DNA of 64,000 bases from Anabaena lutea FACHB-196 (GCF_014698305.1 NZ_JACJST010000008.1:1-64000), one strand, 5' to 3'. Shown: positions 44,241 to 56,255, counted from the first letter of the stretch. Program-made: numbers and translations. Notes: generated from the letters alone by a model not told the origin.

Positions 44241-45842
44241 ATGAATCTAGTGAATAAAACAGAAAAGACATTTGCACTGACGACACCTCTATACTATGTA
44301 AACGATGTTCCTCATATTGGCAGTGCTTACACAACAATGGCTGCGGATGTAGTGGCACGGTTTCAGCGCTTATTGGGACATCGAGTACTGCTAATTACGG
44401 GTACAGATGAACATGGACAAAAAATTCAGCGGTCAGCAGCTAGTTCTGGAAAAGCACCACAAGAATTTTGTGATGAAATAGTACCCAGTTTCCTGAACTT
44501 GTGGCAGGTTCTCAATATCCAATATGATCGCTTTAGTCGCACCACCGCTGCTAACCATCACGCAATTGTCAAAGAATTCTTCCAAAGAGTTTGGGAAAAT
44601 GGCGATATTTACCAAGGACAACAAAAAGGTTGGTACTGCGTATCCTGTGAAGAATTTAAAGAAGAACGGGAACTGCTCGAAGATAAACGCTGCCCCATAC
44701 ATACTACCAAGGAAGTAGAGTGGCGAGACGAGCAGAACTACTTCTTTAGACTATCCAAATATCAAACCCAATTGGAGGAATTCTATCAGTCTAGACCAAA
44801 TTTTATTCAACCTGCAAGTCGGCGGAATGAAGTCCTCAACTTTGTGAATCAAGGTTTACAAGACTTTTCGATTTCGCGGGTAAATCTCGATTGGGGTTTT
44901 CCAGTACCTGTAGATTCTAAACATACCCTTTATGTTTGGTTTGATGCGCTGTTAGGTTATGTCACAGCATTGTTAGAACCTGATGCAGAACCGACTTTAG
45001 CCAATGCCTTAGAAAAATGGTGGCCAATTAATCTGCACCTCATTGGTAAAGATATATTGCGTTTCCATGCAGTTTACTGGCCAGCAATGCTGATATCAGC
45101 AGGTTTACCCTTACCAGAGCGAGTTTTTGGCCATGGATTTTTGACTAAAGATGGTCAAAAAATGGGGAAAACCCTAGGTAATACCCTAGATCCTGTAGCG
45201 TTAGTTCAACGTTATGGTAGCGACGCAGTTCGTTATTACTTCCTTAAGGAAATCGAATTTGGCAAGGATGGCGATTTTAATGAAGTTAGATTCATTAATG
45301 TTCTGAATGCAGATTTGGCAAATGATCTAGGTAATTTGTTAAATCGCACCTTAAACATGGTGAAGAAATACTGCGCTGGTAAAGTGCCGTCAATTGCTCA
45401 GTCAGCTATCCCGGCTGAAAATTCTTTAAAAGCAATTGGCTTAAGTCTAGGAGAGAAGGTGAAACAAGCCTACGAAACACTAGCTTTCAATGAAGCCTGC
45501 CATGCTGTTCTGTCGCTGGTACAAGCCAGCAATAAGTTTATTGATGATCAAGCTCCTTGGACATTATATAAACAGGGAAAGCAGGAAGAAGTTGAAGCAG
45601 TGCTGTACACGGTTCTTGAATCAGTGAGACTAGCAGCTTATCTCCTCTCCCCGATTATTCCCAATATCAGCAGTGATATTTATCAGCAACTCGGCTGGGG
45701 AATAAACTTTAACGATCAAACAGAAAGTTTAATTATTGCGCCTTTTACTACCCATGCAACATGGGGCGTATTATCCGATCAACAACAGTTGGGTACACCT
45801 CAACCAGTTTTCAAGCGGATAGAAGCTTTAAAAAATGATTAG
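44241..45842 (+). CDS. metG: Methionyl-tRNA synthetase
   Basis: 533 residues. HIGH-type motif HIGSAY in the N-terminus, a zinc knuckle with CVSC and CPIH, the KMSKS loop as KMGKTLGN and the anticodon-binding region (VNLDWGFPVP, then helical C-terminus). It charges tRNA-Met in the cytoplasm. The protein lacks the C-terminal tRNA-binding EMAP-like domain found in longer MetRS. A hairpin (CGGGGCT/AGCCCCG) lies 36 bp after the stop. Confidence 0.96.
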   Translation: MNLVNKTEKTFALTTPLYYVNDVPHIGSAYTTMAADVVARFQRLLGHRVLLITGTDEHGQKIQRSAASSGKAPQEFCDEIVPSFLNLWQVLNIQYDRFSRTTAANHHAIVKEFFQRVWENGDIYQGQQKGWYCVSCEEFKEERELLEDKRCPIHTTKEVEWRDEQNYFFRLSKYQTQLEEFYQSRPNFIQPASRRNEVLNFVNQGLQDFSISRVNLDWGFPVPVDSKHTLYVWFDALLGYVTALLEPDAEPTLANALEKWWPINLHLIGKDILRFHAVYWPAMLISAGLPLPERVFGHGFLTKDGQKMGKTLGNTLDPVALVQRYGSDAVRYYFLKEIEFGKDGDFNEVRFINVLNADLANDLGNLLNRTLNMVKKYCAGKVPSIAQSAIPAENSLKAIGLSLGEKVKQAYETLAFNEACHAVLSLVQASNKFIDDQAPWTLYKQGKQEEVEAVLYTVLESVRLAAYLLSPIIPNISSDIYQQLGWGINFNDQTESLIIAPFTTHATWGVLSDQQQLGTPQPVFKRIEALKND

Positions 45843-45877
45843 TACTTTCCATTTTTGATTTACGCAAAAAATTTGAT

Positions 45878-45900
45878 CGGGGCTTAATTAATCAGCCCCG
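45878..45900 (+). terminator. Hairpin after metG, possible terminator
   Basis: Perfect 7-bp stem CGGGGCT/AGCCCCG with a 9-base loop. There is no clear T run on the plus strand, so the terminator assignment is uncertain. Confidence 0.45.
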
Positions 45901-45980
45901 GAAAATTATCATAAGCCACTCTAACAAGTATGTAAAAGTTAGCGATTTCTATCAAAAATAACAAGGATAAAAACTGAGGT

Positions 45981-46619
45981 ATGAGAACAATGTTGAATAA
46001 TTTGGAAAACGACTCAATATTTACGCCAGAGCAGGTTTTAGAAAATCGCGGTCGTGTGGCTATATTTATTGATGGCTCCAATCTATTTTATGCGGCGCTG
46101 CAACTAGGAATCGAAATTGATTACACGAAGTTGCTGTGCCGTTTAACTGGGGGATCAAGGCTGTTGCGTGCTTTCTTTTATACGGGAGTAGACCGAACCA
46201 ATGAGAAACAGCAGGGATTTTTGCTGTGGATGCGTCGCAACGGCTATCGAGTCATTGCTAAAGATTTGGTACAGCTGCCAGATGGCTCAAAAAAAGCTAA
46301 CTTAGATGTAGAAATAGCTGTGGATATGATGGCGCTGGTCGATTCCTATGATACCGCAGTTTTAGTGAGCGGTGACGGCGATTTGGCTTACGCGGTAAAT
46401 TCCGTCAGTTATCGTGGTGTGCGGGTTGAGGTGGTGAGTTTGCGATCGATGACTAGTGATAGTTTAATTAATGTGAGCGATCGCTATATCGATTTAGAAG
46501 CCATCAAAGAAGATATTCAAAAAACACCCCGTCAAAGCTATCCATATCGACCTTTAGCTGGGATGGGTTTTTTGGATGACCATCGAGATAGTGAAGGACA
46601 TTTAGAAATTCCAGAATAA
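45981..46619 (+). CDS. NYN-domain protein (LabA-like)
   Basis: 212 residues. NYN/PIN-like nuclease motifs: RVAIFIDGSNLFYA, DVEIAVDMM and VSGDGDLAYAV. LabA of Synechococcus belongs to this group and affects circadian output; the name is given only as a family label. The stop overlaps the next gene (TAATG), so the two are translationally coupled. Confidence 0.88.
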   Translation: MRTMLNNLENDSIFTPEQVLENRGRVAIFIDGSNLFYAALQLGIEIDYTKLLCRLTGGSRLLRAFFYTGVDRTNEKQQGFLLWMRRNGYRVIAKDLVQLPDGSKKANLDVEIAVDMMALVDSYDTAVLVSGDGDLAYAVNSVSYRGVRVEVVSLRSMTSDSLINVSDRYIDLEAIKEDIQKTPRQSYPYRPLAGMGFLDDHRDSEGHLEIPE

Positions 46620-47962
46620 TGCAATATCAAGAAGGCAGGAAGAATGAGGGAGAAAATTCTACAAAAAGCAGGGAACCAGAGAGCATTGAGCAAGGGGACA
46701 ATAAATATGGAGATTTTAACTCCGGCTCATCTTTCTCTTTTTCACCCTTGCTTCTTTGTTCAAAACTTCTGAGGAGAAGTAAAACCAACTCCTCCTGCTT
46801 CCATTTATGGAATAATTTACAATGGCCAGTCAATTGGTATTACTTACCTTTAACTTTATTTTTGGTCATTGGATTATTTTCTTGTAGTAATCAATCATCT
46901 ACTAAATCAAATAATGATGATTCATATCCACAAAAAGTAGATAGTAAATTGACTTTTTTTGGTGTTGCTTTAGAACAATTTGATGAAGTTGGCAGACCAA
47001 TTTGGAAAGTCAGAGCTAAACAAGCAAAATATACCAAAGAAAAGGAAATAGGTGAAGCCGAAAATCCTGATGGTGAACTATACCAAGATGGCAAAGTAGT
47101 TTATAAAATTAAAGCTGATAAAGCCGACATCCAGCAAGATGGCAAACAACTGTTGCTCAAAGGGAAGATTATCGCTACAGATCCTCAGAATGGCATTGTT
47201 TTGCAGGGAAATGAATTAGAATGGCGACCAAAAGAAGATTTATTAATTGTTCGCAATCAGCTAAATGGTACTCATAAACAGTTGAAAGCTGTAGCACAGG
47301 AAGCAAGAGTTAAAACCCGTGAACAGCGTGTAGAATTCTCCGGGAAAGTGGTAGCAAATTCTACTGAACCACAATTGCAAATGCGAACTGAGCATTTAGT
47401 TTGGCAAATCAAAGCCGAAAAATTAATTAGCGATCGCACAATCGAAATTGACCGTTACAAAAATAATCAAATTACTGACCGTGGTAAGGGAAATGCCGCA
47501 GAAGTTAACTTAAAAACTAAAATTGCTACTATTCAACCAAAAGCCCAGATACAATTACTAGATCCACCGATGCAAATAACTAGTAACTCTATCACCTGGA
47601 ATATAACTCAAGAAATGGTCACTACAAATTCACCCTTGCGCGTTTTTCACCAAGCTGAAAATGTGACAGTGACCGGTAATCAAGGGAAAATGAATATCCC
47701 ACAAAAAATAATTAATTTAATCGGCAATGTCAATGCAGTGGGACAACGTCAGCAATCTTTAAAATCAAATATACTCACTTGGGATGTAGACAAAAAACTT
47801 CTAGAAGCCCAGGGAAATGTCGTTTACCGCCAAGTTGAGCCAAAATTAACTTTCACAGGTGAAACAGCCGTCGGCAACCTGCAAACAGAAAATATCACCG
47901 TTAACGGTGGTACTTCTAAAGAGAGAGTGCTAACGGAGATCATTCCCCAGGATGGAGGTTAG
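46619..47962 (+). CDS. lptC: LPS export periplasmic protein LptC
   Basis: 447 residues. A hydrophobic signal/anchor LPLTLFLVIGLF ends in a lipobox-like SCSNQ at about 80-98, followed by repeated OstA/LptC beta strands (for example FSGKVVANSTEP, GNVVYRQVEPKL). LptC forms part of the periplasmic bridge that moves lipopolysaccharide to the outer membrane. The N-terminal extension of about 80 residues is unusually long and Ser/Arg-rich, so an internal start (TTG) is possible. It overlaps the NYN gene. Confidence 0.8.
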   Translation: MQYQEGRKNEGENSTKSREPESIEQGDNKYGDFNSGSSFSFSPLLLCSKLLRRSKTNSSCFHLWNNLQWPVNWYYLPLTLFLVIGLFSCSNQSSTKSNNDDSYPQKVDSKLTFFGVALEQFDEVGRPIWKVRAKQAKYTKEKEIGEAENPDGELYQDGKVVYKIKADKADIQQDGKQLLLKGKIIATDPQNGIVLQGNELEWRPKEDLLIVRNQLNGTHKQLKAVAQEARVKTREQRVEFSGKVVANSTEPQLQMRTEHLVWQIKAEKLISDRTIEIDRYKNNQITDRGKGNAAEVNLKTKIATIQPKAQIQLLDPPMQITSNSITWNITQEMVTTNSPLRVFHQAENVTVTGNQGKMNIPQKIINLIGNVNAVGQRQQSLKSNILTWDVDKKLLEAQGNVVYRQVEPKLTFTGETAVGNLQTENITVNGGTSKERVLTEIIPQDGG

Positions 47963-47974
47963 GAAGGGACACGG

Positions 47975-48113
47975 GGATGGGGTGATGGGGAGATGGGGAG
48001 ATGGGGAGATGGGGAGACGCGGAGACGGGGAGACGCGGGGACGTGAGGAAAATTAAGAATTACCTGTCACCTGTCACCTGTCACCTGTTCCCTGTTCCCT
48101 GTTCCCTGTTCCC
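47975..48113. repeat. G-rich tandem repeats followed by heptamer array
   Basis: 47975-48045 repeats GGGGAGA(C/T)G units. 48063-48113 repeats CACCTGT then TTCCCTG. Both are 7-9-bp STRR-type arrays. Confidence 0.85.
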
Positions 48114-48116
48114 TAT

Positions 48117-49442
48117 TTACGAACTTTTCAACAAGATTTCATTTCGGCTCCCTGCACCTAATTGTGGTAAAGAATTCTTAGGAGAGTGGGGAGCAAGGGC
48201 ATGAGGTATGCCGGCAGATACTTGCAATTGTTTGACGAGGTGTTGCAAAAGTTTATCCTGTTCAGCACGGAAACCCGATACATTACCACCACGATTGATG
48301 ATCGCAAACCAGACTAAACCGCGATCGCGTGTGGGTACAACTCCGGCTAAAGCACTCACATCATTAAGAGTGCCAGTTTTCATTACAGTCGCAATTGGTA
48401 GGTGTCTAGCGTGCAGTGTCCCCCGATCATCAAAGCCAGACATAGGGAATAAGTCACCCAGAGTTAACTGATGGGCTGATGCTTCTCTTTGCAGCGCCAT
48501 TAGCATAGCACAAGCTGCTCTAGGGGAAATACGATTTTCGCGTCCTAGTCCAGAACCATTAATTAACTGAATTTCCGACTGTGGTACTTGAGCAAGATTA
48601 GCGGCCGTGGCTTTAACTACAGTTGCTCCCCCCACTGTATCCGCTAACATTTCTGCAATATCGTTATTACTGTAAACATTCATCTCCTTAATCAGTTGCT
48701 TTAAGGGTAAAGAGCGATGACGTACCAGTAAGGTTTGTTGGGGTTTGGGCTGTGCTTCTACTTTAACAGTACCAGCAATAACAACTTGGGGCTTGGGTGT
48801 TCCCTTAGGCATGATTGAGTATTGGTAAACCACAGAACGATTCCAAGTCTTGTGATTCAGGGCTTGCTTGAGCAATTGACCGGCCAACAGGGGCTGACGT
48901 TGAAAATTCATGGCAAAATTGCCAATAATTACCAAATTTCCCTTTACTTGCTTAATGCCGATTTTGTTGAGAGTATTACCAAGAGCGATCGCTTCTTCTC
49001 CCACAAACATCGGATCATTACCACCTGTAATCACCAAATCACCCTGTACTACGCCATTGACTACGGGGCCTGTTGCACTGATCAAAGTATCAAATTGATG
49101 GTCTGGACCCCAAGTTTTAAAAGTGGCTAATGAAGTTGCAATCTTAGTTAAAGATGCAGCTGGTAAAGGTATAGTCCCTTGGTGATTAGCCATCAGCATA
49201 GGACCTGACTGCAACCAAATACCCTGATGTGGCATCAGATTCTGGGCTACCAACTTCGAGGTAATCAACTCCTTGAGATATTGCTGCACTGTCATAGCAC
49301 CTGCTGGATTAGGATCAGGAGCAATAACAAAGCCAGGGCTACTTTGCCAAGCCAATGCATCTAAAGCATCTAAAGGCTTAATCTTCACTCCAGCCATGTC
49401 TAGCCAAAGCGAAACCAAACCTGAACCTAATAATTCCAGCAT
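48117..49442 (-). CDS. dacB: D-alanyl-D-alanine carboxypeptidase/endopeptidase (S13, DacB family)
   Basis: 441 residues. The SxxK motif is SLTK at 97-100, SxN is SNN at 258-260 and KTG is 355-357, all in the order of S13 peptidases. It trims peptidoglycan stem peptides in the periplasm. The N-terminal signal appears short and atypical (MLELLGSGLVSLWLDMAG), so export is not proven by the sequence. Confidence 0.9.
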   Translation of the reverse strand: MLELLGSGLVSLWLDMAGVKIKPLDALDALAWQSSPGFVIAPDPNPAGAMTVQQYLKELITSKLVAQNLMPHQGIWLQSGPMLMANHQGTIPLPAASLTKIATSLATFKTWGPDHQFDTLISATGPVVNGVVQGDLVITGGNDPMFVGEEAIALGNTLNKIGIKQVKGNLVIIGNFAMNFQRQPLLAGQLLKQALNHKTWNRSVVYQYSIMPKGTPKPQVVIAGTVKVEAQPKPQQTLLVRHRSLPLKQLIKEMNVYSNNDIAEMLADTVGGATVVKATAANLAQVPQSEIQLINGSGLGRENRISPRAACAMLMALQREASAHQLTLGDLFPMSGFDDRGTLHARHLPIATVMKTGTLNDVSALAGVVPTRDRGLVWFAIINRGGNVSGFRAEQDKLLQHLVKQLQVSAGIPHALAPHSPKNSLPQLGAGSRNEILLKSS

Positions 49443-49759
49443 ATTTAATTCCTCTATCTTGTTTCAAATTTTTATATTGTTTACTTTGCTGGGCTATCAC
49501 GCCTTTGAATTGGAGTTTTTTGCACTGGGAATGCTTTTCAAGTAGAAAAGTAGTCAATAATGGACAGCTTAATATACAAGCTGTATTTATGCTAATCAGC
49601 AATAAATAAAGCTTATGCTACGCCGTCTTTTAGAATCCAAAATCTAAAAATCTAAACTCCAAAATCCTATCAACATACTAGTCATAGTTTTCACCAAACG
49701 TATTTGCTTACCCTCTTTACCCTACTTAACTTCAGCCAGTTTTTTTAATCGAGTAGAGC
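49443..49759. other. 317-bp intergenic region
   Basis: AT-rich with short CCAAAATCTAAAAATCTAAA-type repeats around 49638-49670. No ORF is credible. Confidence 0.4.
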
Positions 49760-50830
49760 TTACTTCCTTTCTGGGTGTGCTGCTTCCTCTTCCGAAGGAG
49801 TACCCATTTGATTAATGGCTGCAATCATCTGATACAAACGCCCTAAGTCTCGCTGATTGAAGTATAAAATTAGGCGAGGTAATTCAGATGTTTCATCTTG
49901 TCCTTCTTGAGGTAATGTCTGACTTTTTGCGATTTTGCCCTTAACAAGAATGTCCTTAAAGTCAGTATTTAGTCGTTCTACGTCAGCATCTGATAAATCT
50001 TGTCTCAGACGGATGACTAACTGATCACCTACATAGCGACTAGAGTGATAAACCTGGTAAAACTGGGTAATTGCATTACAAGCAACTTCCAGATTATCTG
50101 TGATGGTGTATAAACTAGGATCATCCGGACTAACAAGCCCTGTTTTTACCAATTGCTCATCAACATATTTACTCCACGAGCGCCAGTAATCACCACCAGG
50201 GGTATCTATTAAAACCAAAGGAACTGGACCAAATTTTCCTGTTTGGCTTAATGTCATACATTCAAAAGCTTCATCTTGAGTGCCAAACCCACCGGGAAAT
50301 AAAGCCACAGCGTCACTTTCTTTGAGCAGAAATAGCTTGCGAGTAAAGAAATATTTGAAGTGAATCAGTTTCGGATCACCTTCAATAAAAGGGTTGGCCT
50401 GTTGTTCAAAAGGTAACTGAATATTTAAGCCAAAAGAATTTTCTCGCCCAGCACCTTCTTGCCCCGCCTGCATGATACCACCACCACCACCTGTCATGAC
50501 CATAAATCCCAATTGAGAAACAGCGCGAGCAAACTGAAGTGCTATCTGGTATTCAGGGGTTTCTGGTGCTAAACGGGCAGAACCAAAAATAGTGATTTTG
50601 CGAACATGACGGTAGCCATAAAAAAGCTGAAAACCGCCTTCCATGTCTGCTAAAGCGGCGGATAATATCTTCCAGTCAAGACGCTCAATTTCACTATCAG
50701 CTAGACGAATTATGGTGGCAAGTGCCTGTTGGATAAATTGCCGATGTTTTAAGGTCGGTAAACGATCTATCAATTCAGCCATATCGGCTTGGAGAGACTC
50801 TAAGTAGTCAAACGACGCAGATGAGGTCAT
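49760..50830 (-). CDS. LOG family protein (Rossmann-fold, TIGR00730-type)
   Basis: 356 residues. TIFGSARL, GGGGGIMQAGQEGA and the signature PGGFGTQDEAFE mark the LOG/lysine-decarboxylase-like fold. Many members cleave cytokinin nucleotides, but bacterial ones also act as nucleotide phosphohydrolases. The N- and C-terminal extensions beyond the core are long. The C-terminus ends EEAAHPERK. Confidence 0.9.
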   Translation of the reverse strand: MTSSASFDYLESLQADMAELIDRLPTLKHRQFIQQALATIIRLADSEIERLDWKILSAALADMEGGFQLFYGYRHVRKITIFGSARLAPETPEYQIALQFARAVSQLGFMVMTGGGGGIMQAGQEGAGRENSFGLNIQLPFEQQANPFIEGDPKLIHFKYFFTRKLFLLKESDAVALFPGGFGTQDEAFECMTLSQTGKFGPVPLVLIDTPGGDYWRSWSKYVDEQLVKTGLVSPDDPSLYTITDNLEVACNAITQFYQVYHSSRYVGDQLVIRLRQDLSDADVERLNTDFKDILVKGKIAKSQTLPQEGQDETSELPRLILYFNQRDLGRLYQMIAAINQMGTPSEEEAAHPERK

Positions 50831-51613
50831 GAGAATAGCCGTAATGATGGCATTATATTTTATCTAAATTTTGTGCCTAATTTGTCAGAAAAATACTAAA
50901 ACTCCCGTGAGATTAAATTTTGAATTTTCAAATTGTTATGATGATACAAAATAATCAGTAGTTGTGCAAAATAAATTCTCTACTTGGGATAGGGAACAGG
51001 AAAATCTTAGTTGGGATAAAATAAGGGGATTTTATTTTGAGTAAATATTTTTTAATTCCAAAACTTTAAATGATTGGCATCAAGAAATTTGAGATTAATG
51101 AGGGTTTGCTGATAGCGTAGCTTGGCGTAAGCCATAAAAGTCTTTTCGTTAGGGTCAGGAGTCAAAATTCAGAATTAGAAGCATTAAGAATAATTCAAGG
51201 AAAGGAAAGTGATTGGTTTTTGATGGGTTTAATGTCTATTTTTTGCACCTGACAAAGCCGTTTATTCCCCTCAATTCCTTGATTTATATACGTTTTATGG
51301 TTATATGCCTAACCACACGATCCGCGAACAGGGACCCCTAATTACGAATTACGTTGGCGTAGCCTGCTGTAAGCATTATTACGAATTATTTAAGTTTGAT
51401 TTTTGAATTATCCCCACATTACCAAATTGCCAGAAATTAATCCTAGTATCCCAATAAAGTATGGATGTATCTCGTTAAAGAGACACATCCCTCTTATTTG
51501 AAAATAAAGTTGTCCAGAGACACGAATTTTGCGCCTCTAAAACTAGCTGATAAATATTCACCTAACACTAGATCAAATGGACAACTCAATAGCATTTTGT
51601 AAACGATTGAGGT
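50831..51613. other. 783-bp intergenic region, no gene
   Basis: It contains an interspersed repeat (GATAGCGTAGCTTGGCGTAA near 51113 with a relative near 51354) and a hairpin GGATGTATCTC/GAGACACATCC at 51463-51490 with one mismatch. I see no coding frame. Confidence 0.5.
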
Positions 51614-51937
51614 TCAAAGATACTTCTCTAAAGTAGTAGCTAATGTAGTTTTCGGCACAGCACCGACAACCATATCTACTTTTTGTCCATCTTTAAAAAT
51701 CATTAATGTGGGAATGCTGCGGATACCATATTTACCGGCAACTTGAGGATTCTCATCAGTATTGACTTTTACTACCTTGAGTTGACCTTCATACTGCGAT
51801 GCTATTTCATCGACAACAGGAGCTACCATCCGGCAGGGGCCACACCAGGGAGCCCAAAAGTCAACTAAAACAGGTACATCGCTATTAATTACTTCTTGAT
51901 CAAAACTGGAGTCTGTGACTTGTGTAGCTGCTGACAT
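51614..51937 (-). CDS. trxA: Thioredoxin
   Basis: 107 residues. Active site WCGPC (Cys32 and Cys35) and the cis-Pro context [10 protein letters not shown] are canonical. It is the general disulfide reductant (fed by ferredoxin- or NADPH-dependent reductases) in the cytoplasm. It lies downstream of the small RNA Yfr1 and the guaB3 gene on the same strand. Confidence 0.97.
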   Translation of the reverse strand: MSAATQVTDSSFDQEVINSDVPVLVDFWAPWCGPCRMVAPVVDEIASQYEGQLKVVKVNTDENPQVAGKYGIRSIPTLMIFKDGQKVDMVVGAVPKTTLATTLEKYL

Positions 51938-52061
51938 GCCTAAAAACCTTTGCCTATTGTATTTGATGAGTTTCGTGAAAATTCTACCATAGCAAAAACG
52001 GATGCTCGAAAGCTAAGAATGTACATTTGCAAAGAAGCTATAAAATTTATGCATGATCATA

Positions 52062-52130
52062 AGGAACCGCCCGAACAGTAGTCCGGGCGGAGTGTGGTGT
52101 GAGGAGTGAACGGAAACATGCGTCTCCGCT
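52062..52130 (-). ncRNA. yfr1: Yfr1 small regulatory RNA
   Basis: Minus strand: a 5' hairpin (CGGAGA/TTTCCG), then the unpaired core ACTCCTCACACC, then a 3' hairpin CCGCCCG/CGGGCGG. The order hairpin, ACUCCUCACAC, terminator hairpin is the Yfr1 signature, and Yfr1 is known to lie between guaB and trxA in cyanobacteria, exactly as here. It acts as an antisense sRNA on outer-membrane porin-type mRNAs. The 3' end is followed by TTCCTT. Confidence 0.92.
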
Positions 52131-52287
52131 ATTTCTATTGTAGGCGACATATAGGATTTTTCCAGTGATTGTTGAGGGCGCTGGAAAAATTTTTTGGTGG
52201 CAGGTGACAGAGGGCAGGGGGCAGTAGGTAATTATTTCTCCGCGTCACCGCGTCTCCCCATCTCCGCGTCCCCGTTCCCCAGTAGCT

Positions 52288-53451
52288 TTACTTACCCATG
52301 CCTAATTGTTGGGCTTTTTGATAGACTTTGCCTTCGGTTAACAGTGAAGGAGCAATCACAACTTCAACTTGCTGCATTTCTTTAATATTTTTGGCTCCTA
52401 ATGTACCCATGCTAGTTTTTAAGGCTCCGACTAGATTATGAGTCCCATCATCTAGTCCAGCAGGACCCGTGAGTATTTGCTCTAGAGTACCGGTAGTACC
52501 CACACGAATACGAGTACCACGAGGCAGAACTGGGCTTGGAGTGGCCATGCCCCAATGATAACCCCTTCCTGGGGCTTCAGCGGCTCTAGCAAAGGGAGAA
52601 CCAATCATGACACCATCAGCACCGCAGGCGATACACTTACAAATGTCTCCGCCTGTAATTAAACCACCATCAGCAATTACAGGGATATATTTACCAGTTT
52701 CCCGATAATAATCATCTCGGGCTGCGGCACAATCTGCGATCGCTGTTGCTTGTGGTACACCCACGCCCAATACCCCACGAGATGTACAAGCAGCACCAGG
52801 TCCAATTCCCACCAATACTGCCGCTGCACCGGCTTTCATCAAATCCAATGTGACTTCATAGGTTACACAATTGCCCAGCGCCACAGGAATGGGCATAGAA
52901 CGGCAAAATTCAGCTAAATCAAGGGGAATGATCGACTCTGGGGACAAGTGGGCTGTAGAAACTACCGTAGCTTGGATAAAAAATAAATCCGCCCCAGCTT
53001 TGGCGACTACTTCACCAAATTTACTAGCACCGGCTGGAGTAGCACTCACTGCCGCAATACCGCCTTGTTGTTTAATTTCCTGAATACGTTTTTCAATTAA
53101 TTCCGGCTTTATTGGTTCGGCATAGAGTTCTTGCATTAGGGCCACAAATTCTTCTTTACCGACGGAGGCAATCCGATCTAAAATCGGTTCGGGGTCGGCA
53201 TAGCGAGTTTGGATACCCTCTAAATTAATCACGCCTAAAGCGCCTAACTGGGACAAACGGACAGCCATATTGACATCGACAACACCATCCATTGCACTGG
53301 CAATAATGGGGATTTCTCGTTCAATATTGCCAATAGTCCACTTAGTATCTGCCAAACTCGGATCGAGTGTTCTGTTACCGGGGACTAGAGCAATTTCATC
53401 AATTCCATAAGCTCTACGAGCTATTTTTCCCCGCCCAAGTTGAATTTCCAC
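52288..53451 (-). CDS. GuaB3-type IMP dehydrogenase family protein
   Basis: 387 residues. TIM barrel with [16 protein letters not shown], the catalytic Cys in [15 protein letters not shown], and the flap [14 protein letters not shown]. It lacks the CBS pair of classical GuaB and has the shorter GuaB3 form found in cyanobacteria and actinobacteria. It lies upstream of yfr1 and trxA. Confidence 0.93.
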   Translation of the reverse strand: MEIQLGRGKIARRAYGIDEIALVPGNRTLDPSLADTKWTIGNIEREIPIIASAMDGVVDVNMAVRLSQLGALGVINLEGIQTRYADPEPILDRIASVGKEEFVALMQELYAEPIKPELIEKRIQEIKQQGGIAAVSATPAGASKFGEVVAKAGADLFFIQATVVSTAHLSPESIIPLDLAEFCRSMPIPVALGNCVTYEVTLDLMKAGAAAVLVGIGPGAACTSRGVLGVGVPQATAIADCAAARDDYYRETGKYIPVIADGGLITGGDICKCIACGADGVMIGSPFARAAEAPGRGYHWGMATPSPVLPRGTRIRVGTTGTLEQILTGPAGLDDGTHNLVGALKTSMGTLGAKNIKEMQQVEVVIAPSLLTEGKVYQKAQQLGMGK

Positions 53452-53577
53452 GCTTTCACTTTTCTCAAATCTGTTTAAGCTAGGGTATCAAATTGTGGGG
53501 ATATTGGCAGGGATTTTTTCTAGGAGATAGGGTATGGGGGACTGGAAATTGGTTTTTCCTGAATTCCGAATCCCCAT

Positions 53578-54147
53578 TTATCTTCTATTTTTAGCTTGAT
53601 CTGCGCCTGTATAGCCAGTCGCTACCCACAGAATAGCTCTAGCTCCATCACGGATCGATTTTTCAATGGGTTCTGGCGATTTTTGTGAAGGAACTGACAC
53701 GGCTTGAAAATAAATACCCCGACTACCTAAAATAATTTCACCGATAACACAAGCACGACGCATATGAAAGTCGGAAGTAATTAAATAAACTCTTTTAATG
53801 CCGCGAGATTTCAAATCATCTACCAAGGTAGTAAAATTAGTAACTGTATCTACGGCTTCATAGTCCAAGTGCAAACGCCGGGGATCAACTCCTGCTTTGG
53901 TAAACACTTGTTTAGTATATGTAGGTGGACTACCTCCAGTAATCCATATCGGTATATTGGGATGCTTACGCGCAAAATCTGCTGTAAATTTTTCCCTTTC
54001 TAAACTTCTCGTGGAACCACCTAAAACTAACATTGCTTGCGGTTGTACAAATTGGTTTTGTACTTCTTTGTATCCCCACCACAGTAAGAATGGTAGAATA
54101 AAAGACATAAGTCGCAAAGATTTACCTGTAAACAGTAGCTTATTCAA
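53578..54147 (-). CDS. YdcF/SanA/ElyC-family (DUF218) membrane protein
   Basis: 189 residues. One N-terminal hydrophobic segment (LMSFILPFLLWWGYK) precedes the DUF218 core: MLVLGGSTRSLERE, PIWITGGSPPTY and VYLITSDFHMRRA. The family is tied to envelope maintenance. The start ATG 54147 is uncertain because no clear ribosome-binding site is visible. Confidence 0.88.
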   Translation of the reverse strand: MNKLLFTGKSLRLMSFILPFLLWWGYKEVQNQFVQPQAMLVLGGSTRSLEREKFTADFARKHPNIPIWITGGSPPTYTKQVFTKAGVDPRRLHLDYEAVDTVTNFTTLVDDLKSRGIKRVYLITSDFHMRRACVIGEIILGSRGIYFQAVSVPSQKSPEPIEKSIRDGARAILWVATGYTGADQAKNRR

Positions 54148-54646
54148 GGCTCTATAAAGTAAGTCTGTGAAGACCAGGATTTTCTCTAAAAATTATAAAG
54201 TTATGCAGAGTAGGAAGTTTAAGCAAATTATACCCAAATTAAGATTTGGCAAATTTTTATGTGGATATGTATTGAACTACACCATAAATATAGTAATGCT
54301 ATCTTTGATGAATTATACTAACCCATATTTGAAAATATATCATAGGGGTGGAAACCCATTTCTTGATTGAATTTTTTTAGATCATGAAAATAAACAGGAT
54401 CTATTTTGGAAACTAATTAATATATTCATTTCACCTTCATGCACTGATGTGAATTGTTACTGAGAAGGTTGTTAAAATTTTAGCCCTCTAATAAATGAAA
54501 TGTTCATTCACTATAAATTTTATCCGGAAAAATTGTGGTGAATCATCAAATTTTCCCTCTCCAAGACGAATTCAGAGAGGTTTTTGATCACAAAACTGCA
54601 CTCGATGCTGCTAAAACTAAAAACATCTGAGCTTGCAGTAAAAATA
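54148..54646. other. 499-bp intergenic region
   Basis: No ORF longer than 67 codons is present and none is credible. The region is AT-rich and lies between the YdcF gene and the tRNA gene. Confidence 0.5.
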
Positions 54647-54720
54647 CGGGACTGGTGCGACTTGAACGCACGACCTGACGCTTAGGAGGCGTCCGCTCTA
54701 TCCAACTGAGCTACAACCCC
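54647..54720 (-). tRNA. tRNA-Arg (anticodon CCU)
   Basis: 74 nt fold as a cloverleaf: acceptor GGGGTTG paired with CAGTCCC (two G-U pairs) plus discriminator G, D arm AGCTCAGTTGGATAGAGC, anticodon stem GACGC/GCGTC around loop CTCCTAA (anticodon CCT), and T arm GTGCGTTCAAGTCGCAC. CCA is not encoded. Confidence 0.95.
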
Positions 54721-54753
54721 AACTATGAAGCATTTACAATTATAGCAGTAGTT

Positions 54754-56255
<1,502 letters not shown>

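Noticed and set aside
51463-51490. Hairpin GGATGTATCTC/GAGACACATCC as the trxA terminator
   Set aside because: It lies 124 bp beyond the trxA stop and has no T run in the expected direction; kept only as a hairpin note.
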